A stretch of DNA of 59,000 nt, from the NCBI GenBank assembly GCA_023664305.1, contig JAMPFT010000021.1:1-59000 (forward strand). Reading direction: 5' to 3'. Positions 49,529-58,806 of this stretch are shown in pieces. Under the pieces are notes generated by a model, which saw only the letters and a program-made list of their open reading frames with translations, had not been told where the DNA came from and searched no databases. The position numbers and the translations under genes were made by a program. Source of the stretch: a bacterium (GTDB lineage: Bacteria; Bacillota; Clostridia; Lachnospirales; Lachnospiraceae). Position 1 is the first letter of the stretch. Each line of letters begins with the position of its first letter.

Positions 49529-50602
49529 ATGAAAAGAATCGGGATGTTGACCAGCGGGGGAGACTGTCAGGCGCTGAACGCGGCGATGAGAGGCGTTGTG
49601 AAAACGCTGGACGCCAGCGGGGAGAAGGTGGAGATTTACGGATTTCTGGACGGATACAAAGGATTGATCTACAGCAAGTTTCAGATGCTGACGGGCAGGG
49701 ATTTTTCCGGCATACTGACAAAAGGCGGCACGATTCTGGGGACTTCCAGAACGCCTTTTAAGACCATACAGGATCCTGACGAGAACGGTCTGAATAAAGT
49801 GGAGGCCATGAAGCAGAATTATTATAAGCTGCAGCTGGACTGCCTAGTGATTCTCGGCGGAAACGGAACCCACAAGACGGCGAATCTGCTGCGCAAGGAA
49901 GGGCTGAATGTGGTTACGCTTCCCAAGACTATCGATAACGATCTGTGGGGCACGGACATGACCTTCGGCTTCCAGAGCGCGGTCGATATTGCCACGGACG
50001 CGATCGACTGTATCCATACTACCGCGGCTTCTCACGGGAGAGTGTTTATCGTTGAGGTCATGGGCCATAAGGTAGGCTGGCTTACGTTAAATGCCGGTAT
50101 GGCGGGCGGCGCGGATATTATTCTGCTGCCTGAGATCCCGTATGACATTGACAAGGTGATAGAGAAGATTGAGGAGAGAGACCAGCGGGGAAGCCGGTTT
50201 ACCATCATCGCGGTGGCAGAGGGAGCGATCTCCAAGAAGGACGCTGCGCTTTCCAAGAAAGAGTATAAGAAAAAGCTGGAAAAGAGGACCTATCCTTCCG
50301 TGTCTTATGAGGTGGCAGACGCGATCCAGAAGAAGACGGGGAGAGAGGTGCGTGTCACCGTGCCCGGCCATATGCAGAGAGGCGGGAGCCCCTGCCCGTA
50401 TGACCGTGTGTTTGCCAGCCGTCTGGGCGCGGAAGCGGGCAGGCTGATTCTGGCGGGAGAGTACGGATTTATGGTGGGCTACAAAAACCGCGAGATTGTC
50501 AGGGTCCCGCTGGAGGATGTGGCAGGTAAGCTGAAGATGGTGGAGCCGGATGCGACGATCGTGCAGGAGGCCAAGCTTCTGGGAATCAGTTTTGGAGATT
50601 AG
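49529..50602 (+). CDS. pfkA: 6-phosphofructokinase
   Basis: A 357-aa enzyme that phosphorylates fructose 6-phosphate, committing it to glycolysis. Visible: MLTSGGDCQALNAAM, GGNGT (residues 110-114), PKTIDND (132-138) and the C-terminal PGHMQRGGSP. Key sites are mixed: Gly at 113 is the ATP-type residue, whereas Lys at 133 is the residue of pyrophosphate-type enzymes, and Asn 112 replaces the usual Asp. The phosphoryl donor is therefore open. GGAGGGAAAG lies upstream of the ATG. dnaX follows 18 bases after the stop. Confidence 0.93.
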   Translation: MKRIGMLTSGGDCQALNAAMRGVVKTLDASGEKVEIYGFLDGYKGLIYSKFQMLTGRDFSGILTKGGTILGTSRTPFKTIQDPDENGLNKVEAMKQNYYKLQLDCLVILGGNGTHKTANLLRKEGLNVVTLPKTIDNDLWGTDMTFGFQSAVDIATDAIDCIHTTAASHGRVFIVEVMGHKVGWLTLNAGMAGGADIILLPEIPYDIDKVIEKIEERDQRGSRFTIIAVAEGAISKKDAALSKKEYKKKLEKRTYPSVSYEVADAIQKKTGREVRVTVPGHMQRGGSPCPYDRVFASRLGAEAGRLILAGEYGFMVGYKNREIVRVPLEDVAGKLKMVEPDATIVQEAKLLGISFGD

Positions 50603-50620
50603 TTCGGAAAGGTTTGTCAC

Positions 50621-52195
50621 ATGTCATATACAGCGCTATACAGAAAATTCCGCCCAGGTACCTTTGCGGATGTGAAGGGGCAGGATCATATTGTGACCAC
50701 GCTGAAAAATCAGCTGAGGGCAAAGCGTATCGGCCATGCCTATCTTTTTACGGGGACCAGGGGGACCGGAAAGACCACCGTCGCGAAAATTTTTGCGCGC
50801 ACGGTGAACTGCGAGAATCCGGCCCCGGAGGGTCCCTGCGGGGAATGCCGTATCTGCAGGGCGATCGCAGCCGGTGCCAGCATGAATGTGATCGAGATAG
50901 ACGCGGCTTCCAATAACAGCGTTGACAATATCCGGGAGATCGTGGACGAGGTGTCTTATTCGCCGGCGGAGGGAAATTACAAGGTTTATATCATAGACGA
51001 GGTGCATATGCTTTCCACGGGAGCCTTTAACGCTCTGCTGAAGACTCTGGAGGAGCCGCCCTCTTATGTGATTTTTATTCTGGCTACCACCGAGGTGCAT
51101 AAGCTTCCCGTGACGATCCTTTCCAGGTGTCAGCGGTATGATTTTAAGCGGATTTCCATAGATACCATCACGGCCAGGCTGCAGGAACTGACAGAGACCG
51201 AGGGGGTGCAGGCGGAGGAGAAGGCGCTGCGTTATATTGCAAAGACGGCGGACGGCTCCATGCGCGATGCCTTAAGTCTTCTGGATCAATGCATCGCGTT
51301 TCATCTGGGCCGGGAACTGACCTATGATAATGTACTGGACGTATTGGGAGCGGTGGATACGGAGGTATTCAGCAGGCTGCTTGTCTGTGTGCTGGATCGG
51401 GACGTGCTGGGATGTATCCGGCTGCTGGAGGAGATCGTGATGCAGGGCCGGGAGTTGACCCGGTTTGTCACGGACTTTACCTGGTATCTGCGCAATCTGA
51501 TGCTGGTGCAGGCCTCGGACAGGCTGGAGGACGTTATCGACATGTCTACGGAAAATCTGAAGCGCCTCAAGGAGGAGGCGGCGCGGGTGGATATGGATCA
51601 GGCGGTGCGCTATATTCGGATTTTTTCCGAGCTGGCGGGACAGATCCGCTATGCGTCTCAGAAGCGTATTCTGGTGGAGATCGCGCTGATCAAGCTTTGC
51701 AAGCCGCAGATGGAGACGGACGGGGAAGCCGTGCTGGATCGGCTCAGGCAGGTGGAGGATACTCTGGCGAAGGGTGTGATACCGGCGGCGCCTGCGGCGA
51801 GCGTAAAGCCGCAGGCCGGGGACGGGGAAAACAGGCCGAAACCGGAGATACCGAAGGCAATTCCGGAGGATGTAAAGCAGATTGTCGCAAAGTGGCCGGC
51901 AATTGTCGGAAGCGCGGAAAATCCCATGAGGATCTATTTAAAATCCGCAAATTTAAGTCTGGGGGGAGACAACAGACTGACGGTGGTGCTGGAGGACGGA
52001 ATCCCTTCCGATTATTTTCAGCAGCATCCGGAGAATAAAAAACAATTGGAGCTGCTTTTGAGCGATTTTTCCGGGAAAGAGATCGAGGTGGAAATTCGGA
52101 CGGTCAGCGGGCAGCAGGAGTTTGAGCAAAATTATGTGGATCTTTCCCAGATCGTCCGGATGGAGATCGAGGAGGAAGAGGACGGGGAAGGCTGA
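50621..52195 (+). CDS. dnaX: DNA polymerase III gamma/tau subunit
   Basis: A 524-aa clamp-loader ATPase. Walker A GTRGTGKTT near 45-53; four-cysteine zinc module in CENPAPEGPCGECRIC; IIDEVHML Walker B; LKTLEEPPSYVIFILATTE; SRCQRYDF sensor. A C-terminal extension (about 380-520) is present. It loads the sliding clamp with HolB. I see no slippery A-run that would make a shorter gamma form. Standard clostridial order: dnaX-ybaB-recR. Confidence 0.96.
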   Translation: MSYTALYRKFRPGTFADVKGQDHIVTTLKNQLRAKRIGHAYLFTGTRGTGKTTVAKIFARTVNCENPAPEGPCGECRICRAIAAGASMNVIEIDAASNNSVDNIREIVDEVSYSPAEGNYKVYIIDEVHMLSTGAFNALLKTLEEPPSYVIFILATTEVHKLPVTILSRCQRYDFKRISIDTITARLQELTETEGVQAEEKALRYIAKTADGSMRDALSLLDQCIAFHLGRELTYDNVLDVLGAVDTEVFSRLLVCVLDRDVLGCIRLLEEIVMQGRELTRFVTDFTWYLRNLMLVQASDRLEDVIDMSTENLKRLKEEAARVDMDQAVRYIRIFSELAGQIRYASQKRILVEIALIKLCKPQMETDGEAVLDRLRQVEDTLAKGVIPAAPAASVKPQAGDGENRPKPEIPKAIPEDVKQIVAKWPAIVGSAENPMRIYLKSANLSLGGDNRLTVVLEDGIPSDYFQQHPENKKQLELLLSDFSGKEIEVEIRTVSGQQEFEQNYVDLSQIVRMEIEEEEDGEG

Positions 52196-52215
52196 CAGAG
52201 AGCAGGAGGAGTAAA

Positions 52216-52557
52216 ATGGCGAAAAGAGGCGGGTTTCCCGGCGGAATGCCCGGGAATATGGCAAATTTGATGAAGCAGGCCCAGAGAATGCAGCGGCAGA
52301 TGGAAGAGGGGCAGAAGGAGCTGGAGACGAAGGAATTTGTGGCAAAGACCGGCGGCGGAGCCGTGGAGGCTGCGGTGAACGGCAAAAAAGAGCTGCTGCG
52401 GCTCGTCCTGGCGGAGGAGATTGTGGATCCCGAGGATATTGAGACCCTGCAGGACGCTATTGTGGCGGCGGTGAATGAAGCGATGCGTCAGGCGGACGAT
52501 GCCAATACGGAGCTGATGGGCAAGATGACCGGGGGACTGGGAGGTATGCCCTTCTGA
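52216..52557 (+). CDS. YbaB/EbfC nucleoid-associated protein
   Basis: A 113-aa protein with the family pattern NMANLMKQAQRMQRQMEEGQKEL and a Gly/Met-rich start and end (GGFPGGMPG, GGLGGMPF). Members bind DNA and lie between dnaX and recR, as here. Its TGA stop overlaps the recR ATG by one base (TGATG), indicating coupled translation. AGGAGGAG lies upstream of its start. Confidence 0.95.
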   Translation: MAKRGGFPGGMPGNMANLMKQAQRMQRQMEEGQKELETKEFVAKTGGGAVEAAVNGKKELLRLVLAEEIVDPEDIETLQDAIVAAVNEAMRQADDANTELMGKMTGGLGGMPF

Positions 52558-53153
52558 TGGAGCTGTACAGCGGACATATCAACAAGTTAATAGAGGAGCT
52601 TGCCGCGCTTCCGGGCATCGGCAGCAAATCGGCGCAGAGGCTGGCTTTTCATCTGATCAATATGCCCCAGGATAAGGTGAACAGACTGGCAAACGCCATG
52701 ATCGATGCAAAGAGCAATGTGCGGTACTGCAGGGAATGCTATACGCTGACGGATAAGGATATCTGTCCTGTCTGCGCCAACCGGAACCGCAATCACAAAA
52801 TGATCATGGTGGTGGAAAATGCCAGAGACCTGGCAGCTTATGAGAAGACCGGGCGGTACGAAGGGGTATATCATGTGCTCCACGGTGCAATATCCCCGAT
52901 GCTTGGGATCGGCCCCGGAGATATCAAGCTGAAGGAGCTGATAGAACGTCTCCAGGGCGAGGTGGAAGAGGTTATTATCGCCACAAACTCCAGTCTGGAG
53001 GGAGAGACCACGGCAATGTACATCAGCAAGATGATAAAGCCTACAGGGATCAAAGTGACCCGGATCGCCAGCGGTGTGCCGGTGGGCGGAGATCTGGAAT
53101 ATATCGACGAAGTGACGCTGCTGCGCGCGCTGGAGGGGCGCGTGGAGATGTAG
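52557..53153 (+). CDS. recR: recombination mediator RecR
   Basis: A 198-aa RecR. The helix-hairpin-helix LPGIGSKSAQRLAFHL starts it, then the zinc site CRECYTLTDKDICPVC, then a Toprim domain (IMVVENARDLAAYEKTGRYEGVYHVL). Works with RecO to load RecA on gaps. It is the last gene of the dnaX unit. Confidence 0.97.
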   Translation: MELYSGHINKLIEELAALPGIGSKSAQRLAFHLINMPQDKVNRLANAMIDAKSNVRYCRECYTLTDKDICPVCANRNRNHKMIMVVENARDLAAYEKTGRYEGVYHVLHGAISPMLGIGPGDIKLKELIERLQGEVEEVIIATNSSLEGETTAMYISKMIKPTGIKVTRIASGVPVGGDLEYIDEVTLLRALEGRVEM

Positions 53154-53252
53154 GAACCGCCGTAAGGAAGGATTTGGGCCGCAGGCCTGCCGGGAACCCG
53201 TAAACAGGATTATAAAGAAGAAGCGCCCTGCGGAGGGCGAGGAGGTATCGAA

Positions 53253-54311
53253 ATGGCAGTCAGGATAGAGAAGGAAATCTGGGCACAGCTTCCCGGTCAG
53301 GGAGAGATTCTGTGTTATACGCTTTCCAACGGTAAGGGGATGAAGGTGACGGTGAGCAGTCTGGGCGCGGCGATTCTGAAGGTGACCGTGCCGGACAGGG
53401 AAGGCCGGGAGGCGGACGTAGTGCTGGGCTTCGACAGGGCGGAGGATTATCTGAATAACCCCAGCTTTTTCGGAATCGTGATCGGACCCAGCGCAAACAG
53501 GATCGGCGGCGCGGAATATACGATTGACGGAACCCGCTATCAGGCGGATGTAAACGACGGGCCGAACAATCTGCACAGTCATAAGGAAACAGGGTATCAC
53601 AAAAGGAATTGGACGGGCAAAGAGACGGAAGACGGCGTAACCTTTGAGCTGCAGGACGAAGACGGAAGTATGGGATTCCCCGGCAACAAGCATATTACGG
53701 TTACTTACCGGCTGGGAGAGGACAACAGCCTTCACCTTTTATACCGCGGAAAAAGTGATAAAAGAACGGTTTTGAATCTGACCAATCACACATATTTTAA
53801 TCTTAACGGTCATGACAGCGGCAGTATAGAGGGGCATGAGCTTTGGCTTGCGGCTTCTTGCTATACTCCGGCGGACGCAGGTTCCATTCCTACGGGAGAG
53901 ATCGCGGCCGTGTCCGGGACGCCGATGGATTTTACCGTTCCGAAAGCGGTAGGCCGGGATATCAGGGCTGATTTTGAGCAGCTTCATTTTGCCGGAGGGT
54001 ACGATCATAACTGGGTGATCGACGGATGGCAGAACGACGGGAAGCTGCGCCATTTTGCGACGCTGAAGGCTCCGGAGAGCGGTCGGGTGATGAAGGCTTA
54101 TACGACGCTGCCCGGCGTGCAGTTTTACGCGGGGAACTGTATCGGAGAGGAGACAGGGAAGGGGGGCGCGTCCTACGGTCCCCGGATGGGAATGTGTCTG
54201 GAGACCCAGTATTTCCCGGATTCTGTAAATAAGCCTCAGTTCCCTTCCTGTATTTTTGGCGGGGATGCGGAGTACGTCTCCGAGACGGTATATCGGTTTG
54301 AAAACTGCTGA
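53253..54311 (+). CDS. galactose mutarotase (aldose 1-epimerase)
   Basis: A 352-aa epimerase that interconverts alpha and beta anomers of galactose or glucose. Visible: GPSANRIGGAEYTIDG, NNLHSHKETGYHKRNW (His), NLTNHTYFNL (catalytic His), GGYDHNWV and the base Glu in CLETQYFPD. GAGGAGGT lies upstream of the ATG, after a small CGCCCT/AGGGCG hairpin. It could serve the galactosides released by the glycosidases. Downstream is a terminator-promoter overlap. Confidence 0.95.
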   Translation: MAVRIEKEIWAQLPGQGEILCYTLSNGKGMKVTVSSLGAAILKVTVPDREGREADVVLGFDRAEDYLNNPSFFGIVIGPSANRIGGAEYTIDGTRYQADVNDGPNNLHSHKETGYHKRNWTGKETEDGVTFELQDEDGSMGFPGNKHITVTYRLGEDNSLHLLYRGKSDKRTVLNLTNHTYFNLNGHDSGSIEGHELWLAASCYTPADAGSIPTGEIAAVSGTPMDFTVPKAVGRDIRADFEQLHFAGGYDHNWVIDGWQNDGKLRHFATLKAPESGRVMKAYTTLPGVQFYAGNCIGEETGKGGASYGPRMGMCLETQYFPDSVNKPQFPSCIFGGDAEYVSETVYRFENC

Positions 54312-54356
54312 CAGAAAAAGATTGTCGAATATTTCTCTGTTTGACGTGACAAAGAA

Positions 54357-54420
54357 TGCTAAAATACCTCCATATGCAGGTGCTAATATCTAAGGTATCT
54401 GCATAGGAGGTGTTTTTTTA
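54357..54420 (+). promoter_or_regulatory. overlapping terminator, promoter and ribosome site before the LysM gene
   Basis: An extended -10, TG-C-TAAAAT, is at 54357-54365; start of transcription is expected near 54371-54373. A 13-bp stem with one bulged A pairs 54366-54379 (ACCTCC.A.TATGCAG) with 54399-54411 (CTGCATAGGAGGT), followed by seven T (54413-54419) and then the ATG at 54420. The 3' arm contains the ribosome site. Transcripts from upstream can form the full terminator; transcripts from the embedded promoter lack about half of the 5' arm. Confidence 0.6.
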
Positions 54421-55667
54421 TGGATTTACCGAAAAATGTAACACAGATTGGCGAAACAAATCATAACTGCAAAATTTATGTGGAAGATTATGTCATTTCC
54501 TATGTAAAGCAGTTAAACGGACACGCGATGGATAAAGGGCTGGCGGTGGGGCTGTACGGTGTGCGCAAGGAGGAGGCGGGAATTACCTATTTGTTTTTCT
54601 ACGGCGCGGGAAAGCTCAATTTCCTGCAGCGTGAGGCAAGGCATCTGTCCCAGGCGGTCTTGCAGGAGGCGGAAAAGCTGCGGAAGAGATATTTCGGGGA
54701 GTATACCTTTCTGGGATACTGCATGCTGGACGGGGAGATGGTCGAAGGGTTTCATGTCTATGAGCAGGGAGTCTGCCGATACATAGCGGGGTACGCGCAG
54801 TTTTACGAAAAGAACGACAGTATGCTTCGATTCATGCTGGAGGAGCGCCGGGAGGAGGCGAAGCCGGAGGAATTTAATCAGGAGAAATACGACGCGGTAA
54901 AGCGCAGACAGGAGGAACGCAGAAGCATTGCGGAGGAGCACGGGAAAGGCCTGCGCAGCATCTATCGGGAACGCGGGGAAAGAGAAAAGCCCGGAGACAT
55001 GAGGCTGCGCCGGATGAAGACGGCTGCAGCGGCGGTTTTCGTACTGCTGTGTGTGGGCGGCCTGGCCTCCGTGAGCGGCGGCCAGGGATTGGGGCAGCTG
55101 CGGACGGCAATAGGAGAGTGGGTGGCAGGGCTTACGGAAAAACAGCTGCCGGATGCCGTGGCGGTTTCCAACGGGACGGCGCAGGTGGGAACGATTGTGG
55201 CGGAGGACAAGCTTACGGAGGCCATTCGCAGGGAAAATCAGGAGGCTGTGGAAAACCGGGATGCCACGGAAGACCGGAACGATACGGAATCGGGCGAAGA
55301 GAGTGAACCGTCGGACAGTCTGCAGCCGTCTGCGGACAGCGAGCCGGAACCGCCCGAAAGCGGGGAAGCCGGGGAGTCGGCGGGAGAGTCCGATGCTTCC
55401 GGGAATTTTGAGCAGACGCCGTCTTCCGCTCCGGAGAGCTCGGAGCCGTCCGAAGCTCAATCCGAGAGCCAGCCCGAGTCCCGGCTGCCGCAGACTGAGC
55501 CTGCCGCAGAACCCGTATCCTACACCGTAAAACGGGGCGATACCCTGATTGGAATATGTCTTGCCAGATATGGCAGCGATGCCAGGGTGGCGGAGATCTG
55601 TTCCTTAAATAACATTGAGAATCCGGACGATATTAAGGTGGGTGAAAAAATATTGTTACCGCAATAG
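54420..55667 (+). CDS. membrane protein with C-terminal LysM domain
   Basis: A 415-aa protein. The N-terminal 150 residues form a folded cytoplasmic domain (INGETNHNCKIYVEDYVISYV-like opening, YTFLGYCMLDGEMVEGFHVYEQG) followed by a charged coiled-coil-like stretch. One membrane segment is at about 200-218, then an acidic Pro/Ser/Glu-rich spacer (about 265-365), then LysM (YTVKRGDTLIGICLARYG...NPDDIKVGEKILLP), which binds peptidoglycan. It may link a cytoplasmic process to the wall. The ATG directly follows a T-run; GGAGG is 9 bases upstream. Confidence 0.85.
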   Translation: MDLPKNVTQIGETNHNCKIYVEDYVISYVKQLNGHAMDKGLAVGLYGVRKEEAGITYLFFYGAGKLNFLQREARHLSQAVLQEAEKLRKRYFGEYTFLGYCMLDGEMVEGFHVYEQGVCRYIAGYAQFYEKNDSMLRFMLEERREEAKPEEFNQEKYDAVKRRQEERRSIAEEHGKGLRSIYRERGEREKPGDMRLRRMKTAAAAVFVLLCVGGLASVSGGQGLGQLRTAIGEWVAGLTEKQLPDAVAVSNGTAQVGTIVAEDKLTEAIRRENQEAVENRDATEDRNDTESGEESEPSDSLQPSADSEPEPPESGEAGESAGESDASGNFEQTPSSAPESSEPSEAQSESQPESRLPQTEPAAEPVSYTVKRGDTLIGICLARYGSDARVAEICSLNNIENPDDIKVGEKILLPQ

Positions 55668-55676
55668 GGATGACTA

Positions 55677-55820
55677 TGGTATAATATCCGCAAAGGGCAG
55701 AGTCAAGTGCCCGAAAAAACAGCTGCCGTGCTTGCACGAGTAGATGATTCTTCGGGCATTTGACGAGCGAAGCGGCCCCGGAAAACCAACGGTTTTTCGG
55801 GGCTCTGCCCGGGACTTGCC
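55677..55820 (+). ncRNA. dispersed structured leader RNA, copy B, with extended -10
   Basis: TG-G-TATAAT (55677-55685) precedes AAAGGGCAGAG from 55692. P1 pairs 55695-55702 with 55803-55810. P2 pairs 55703-55718 with 55748-55763; the G-G mismatch of copy A is a G-C pair here, while another pair becomes A-C. The P2 hairpin keeps CGTG/CACG and has G-U where copy A has G-C. The third helix is one long hairpin (CCCCG.AAAACC / GGTTTT.CGGGG) instead of two. The tail CGGGACTTGCC is conserved. It precedes the DUF5711-like gene. Confidence 0.6.
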
Positions 55821-55880
55821 AATAACCTTATTCGGGACAACAGACAGCCGTCCGGCGTTATAAAATGATGTGGAGGCAGC

Positions 55881-57077
55881 ATGGCGGACATCAAAAGCTA
55901 CATGAAGGAAAGAGAGAAGAGAGAACGAAAGCAGAGTGATTACAAAGAGAAGATCATAAAGCACAAGCTGACAAATATCTATCGGATTCTTCTGGTGATT
56001 GCCGCTGCGGCGGCGCTTGTCGCTCTGATTGCCGTTCAATATAAAAGGCATATTTATACGGGATACGATATTGTCTCCTCTGTGAAACGGGACAGGGCTT
56101 CCGGCGCACAGGATCTCAGGCTGGGGAATGCGATACTGACCTATAGTAAGGATGGCGCTCACTGTACGGATGCAAAGGGAAAAGTTTTCTGGAATCAGAC
56201 ATATGAAATGCAGGATATCAAGCTGGCAATGTGCGACGGCACGGTGGCTATCGGCGCCTATAACGGCAGAAGTATTTATGTCTATAATACGGAACGGCAG
56301 CTTTCTCAGATTACCACTAACATGCCGATACGCAATCTGACGGTTTCCAGGGAAGGGTATGTGACGGCGGTGCTTGACGGAACGAACGAAATGCTGATCA
56401 CCACCTATGACCCCGACGGGAAGAACATTTACAACGGCATGGCGCGCATGACGGGTTCTGGATACCCGGCGGCGGTTTGCCTTTCGCCGAACGGCGAGCT
56501 GCTGTGCGCGGCCTATTGGTATGTTGACGCAGGCGTGATCAAGACGAATGTGGCATTTTATAATTTCGGCCCGGTAGGGGAAAACGTAAATGACGGAATG
56601 GTTTCGATTTACACTTACACGGATATGCTGATTCCGCAGGTGCAGTTCATGGACGACAGTACCTCCTTTGCGGTGGGGGATAACAGGCTGTGCTTTTACA
56701 GCGGACAGCATACCCCAAAGGAATCGACATGGTATATGATTCAGGAAGAGATTCAGGCTGTCTTCTACAGTGACAGATATGTCGGGCTGGTGTTCCGGGC
56801 GGAGGCCGGAGAAAAGCTGTATCGGATGGACGTCTACAATGTATCCGCAGAACAGGTTGGGAGCTTCGATATAGACATAGAATATACGGATATTTTGTTC
56901 TGCAAGGACAGCTTTGTGGCATACAATGAGACAGAATGTGTTATTATGACCATGGACGGAATCGAAAAGTTCCGAGGGGAATTTTCAAAGCCGGTGCGCC
57001 TTGTGCTGTCGGCGGGAAGCGCTTACAGATATCTGTTGGTGACGGATGATACGATAGATACGATACAGTTAAAATAA
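55881..57077 (+). CDS. DUF5711-family membrane-anchored beta-propeller protein
   Basis: A 398-aa protein: basic N-terminus, one membrane segment at about residues 35-53 (ILLVIAAAAALVALIAV), then repeated beta blades with the aromatic-rich turns of a propeller (GKVFWNQTYEMQDI, GRSIYVYNTE). I recognise the pattern as DUF5711, found with cvpA in Lachnospiraceae; function unknown. It starts 60 bases after leader copy B, with a GTGGAGG site upstream. The CvpA-like gene follows by 15 bases. Confidence 0.82.
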   Translation: MADIKSYMKEREKRERKQSDYKEKIIKHKLTNIYRILLVIAAAAALVALIAVQYKRHIYTGYDIVSSVKRDRASGAQDLRLGNAILTYSKDGAHCTDAKGKVFWNQTYEMQDIKLAMCDGTVAIGAYNGRSIYVYNTERQLSQITTNMPIRNLTVSREGYVTAVLDGTNEMLITTYDPDGKNIYNGMARMTGSGYPAAVCLSPNGELLCAAYWYVDAGVIKTNVAFYNFGPVGENVNDGMVSIYTYTDMLIPQVQFMDDSTSFAVGDNRLCFYSGQHTPKESTWYMIQEEIQAVFYSDRYVGLVFRAEAGEKLYRMDVYNVSAEQVGSFDIDIEYTDILFCKDSFVAYNETECVIMTMDGIEKFRGEFSKPVRLVLSAGSAYRYLLVTDDTIDTIQLK

Positions 57078-57092
57078 TGAAGGAGGATACAA

Positions 57093-57617
57093 ATGAACAT
57101 TAATATTCTTTTGATCGCAGTGATCGTTGCGGCTGTGGTAAAGGCGGTTGACGGATATAAGAAGGGAATGGTAAAAGAGATTGTTTCCCTGGTATCCATG
57201 GCAATCCTCTGCGCGGTGATCGCGCTGCTGGCGGGAGGTATCAGCAGCTACCACGACGGAAAGATTTTTCATGTGGTGGTCACAGTGCTGCTTCTGGGAG
57301 TGCTGGGGGTCGTGCATCATCTGCTGGGACTGGTATTCTTTTCGGCAAAGCTGCTCTCAAAGCTGCCGGTAGTAAGCTTTGTGAATAAGTTCCTCGGTAT
57401 TGTGTTCGGCGTGGTTGAGGTGGTGCTCATTCTCTGGACGGTGTATACCTTTGTGATGATGATGAATCTCGGAGCTATCGGTCAGATGATTCTTTCCTAC
57501 ACACAGGAGAGTGAGTTTCTTGCATTCCTCTACAGACACAATTATCTGGCGTACGGTATCGAGCGGCTGCTGGATAAATTTCAGTTTATTCCGCTGATCT
57601 CGGAGGGATTGCTTTAA
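57093..57617 (+). CDS. CvpA-family membrane protein
   Basis: A 174-aa protein with four hydrophobic segments and the CvpA opening (INILLIAVIVAAVVKAVDGYKKGMVKEIVSLVSM). Members are linked to colicin V production and to envelope stress in other bacteria; the exact role is unknown. GAAGGAGG lies upstream of the ATG. It forms a two-gene unit with the DUF5711-like gene. Confidence 0.85.
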   Translation: MNINILLIAVIVAAVVKAVDGYKKGMVKEIVSLVSMAILCAVIALLAGGISSYHDGKIFHVVVTVLLLGVLGVVHHLLGLVFFSAKLLSKLPVVSFVNKFLGIVFGVVEVVLILWTVYTFVMMMNLGAIGQMILSYTQESEFLAFLYRHNYLAYGIERLLDKFQFIPLISEGLL

Positions 57618-57647
57618 AGAGAACAGCGGAATGCGGGAACGAACGCT

Positions 57648-58580
57648 TTAATCTGTCCGGCGGGAGGCGTGGCTGCCGATCCGGTCAAAGGACATGGGAT
57701 AGACGGCGACAATCACGAAAAGAATCACTGCGTACCTGATTACGCGGATGCCGTAGGCGAGGGGCGTAGCGGAAGCCAAAAGCGCCGGGTCGAAGGGAAG
57801 CTTCAGCAGCGTATTCAGCCCGAAATAGATCACGCCGCCCACAGCCAAGCGGAGGATACATTTCACGACGTTTCCGGTATTGCGGAACCGTACATATTTT
57901 TCCTCGAACAGATTGCCGGCAAAAAAGCCGATCGACATACCGAGAGCCGTGTAATAGTCGGTGGTTTTGCAGTAAAAGCATCCCGGCAGAGCGAGAAGAA
58001 TCATCGTCAGATAAAACAGCCACTTTCTGGAGAATTTTTTCTGCAGCCAGGGAATAAAGAAGATAACGAACAGTCCAAGAAGCCAGCCGCACAGCACATC
58101 CGTAGGATAGTGTACGCCGAGACAGAAACGGGAGACGCCTACGAGGACTGTAATCAGCGTCGCAACAATGACCGCTGTGCGGCTTCCGGAAAATCTGGCG
58201 ATAGAGCCGTACACTGTGGCGGAGTTGCTGGAATGACCGCTGGGGAAGGAGAAGCCCTGCGCGTTTATGTCATAGATGTCCGCTTTGGCGTCTACCGGCT
58301 TCAGACATTTCACATTGGGATTGTCAAAATAGGGCCGACGGCGCACAAATATGTTTTTGAGCATGGGATTCCAGATGCCGGCCATGCAGAAATTGGTTCC
58401 GAGGTAAATTCCCATATCTTTGTTGTAGCACCAATATACAAACCCGAGTACAACAACCATTGCAATTTCTTCGCCGAACAGGGTGACGAAGGATGCAAGT
58501 CCCACGGCAAACGCGCCCATGTGCTGCTGCAGCCAGGACATTAATGCAGGCTCCCATGTAAAATAAAATGTATTTCCCAT
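57648..58580 (-). CDS. PAP2-family phosphatase
   Basis: A 310-aa integral membrane phosphatase. The three PAP2 motifs are in order: KNIFVRRRPY (KxxxxxxRP), SFPSGHSS (PSGH) and SRFCLGVHYPTD (SRxxxxxHxxxD). At least six membrane segments. It would dephosphorylate lipid phosphates such as undecaprenyl diphosphate or phosphatidate. Start at 58580 with AAAGG upstream. It is convergent with the CvpA-like gene with a 30-base gap and no clear terminator. Confidence 0.9.
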   Translation of the reverse strand: MGNTFYFTWEPALMSWLQQHMGAFAVGLASFVTLFGEEIAMVVVLGFVYWCYNKDMGIYLGTNFCMAGIWNPMLKNIFVRRRPYFDNPNVKCLKPVDAKADIYDINAQGFSFPSGHSSNSATVYGSIARFSGSRTAVIVATLITVLVGVSRFCLGVHYPTDVLCGWLLGLFVIFFIPWLQKKFSRKWLFYLTMILLALPGCFYCKTTDYYTALGMSIGFFAGNLFEEKYVRFRNTGNVVKCILRLAVGGVIYFGLNTLLKLPFDPALLASATPLAYGIRVIRYAVILFVIVAVYPMSFDRIGSHASRRTD

Positions 58581-58806
58581 ACCGATACCTTTCTGCGTGT
58601 TCAAAACACGCGTCACTCTTCTATTATCTATTCTATAACAAATCCCGGATGCAGTAAACAGGATTCTTTTGTGCGGGGCGGGTAAACCGTTACGCCAAAT
58701 CCGTAACAGTCCAGCCATGCCATTCATAATTTGCCAGAATATACATTATGCGGAAAGGATTTACAGGCTGGCTGGCAAATTATTCATGTCGGGCGTCCGC
58801 CCTATA

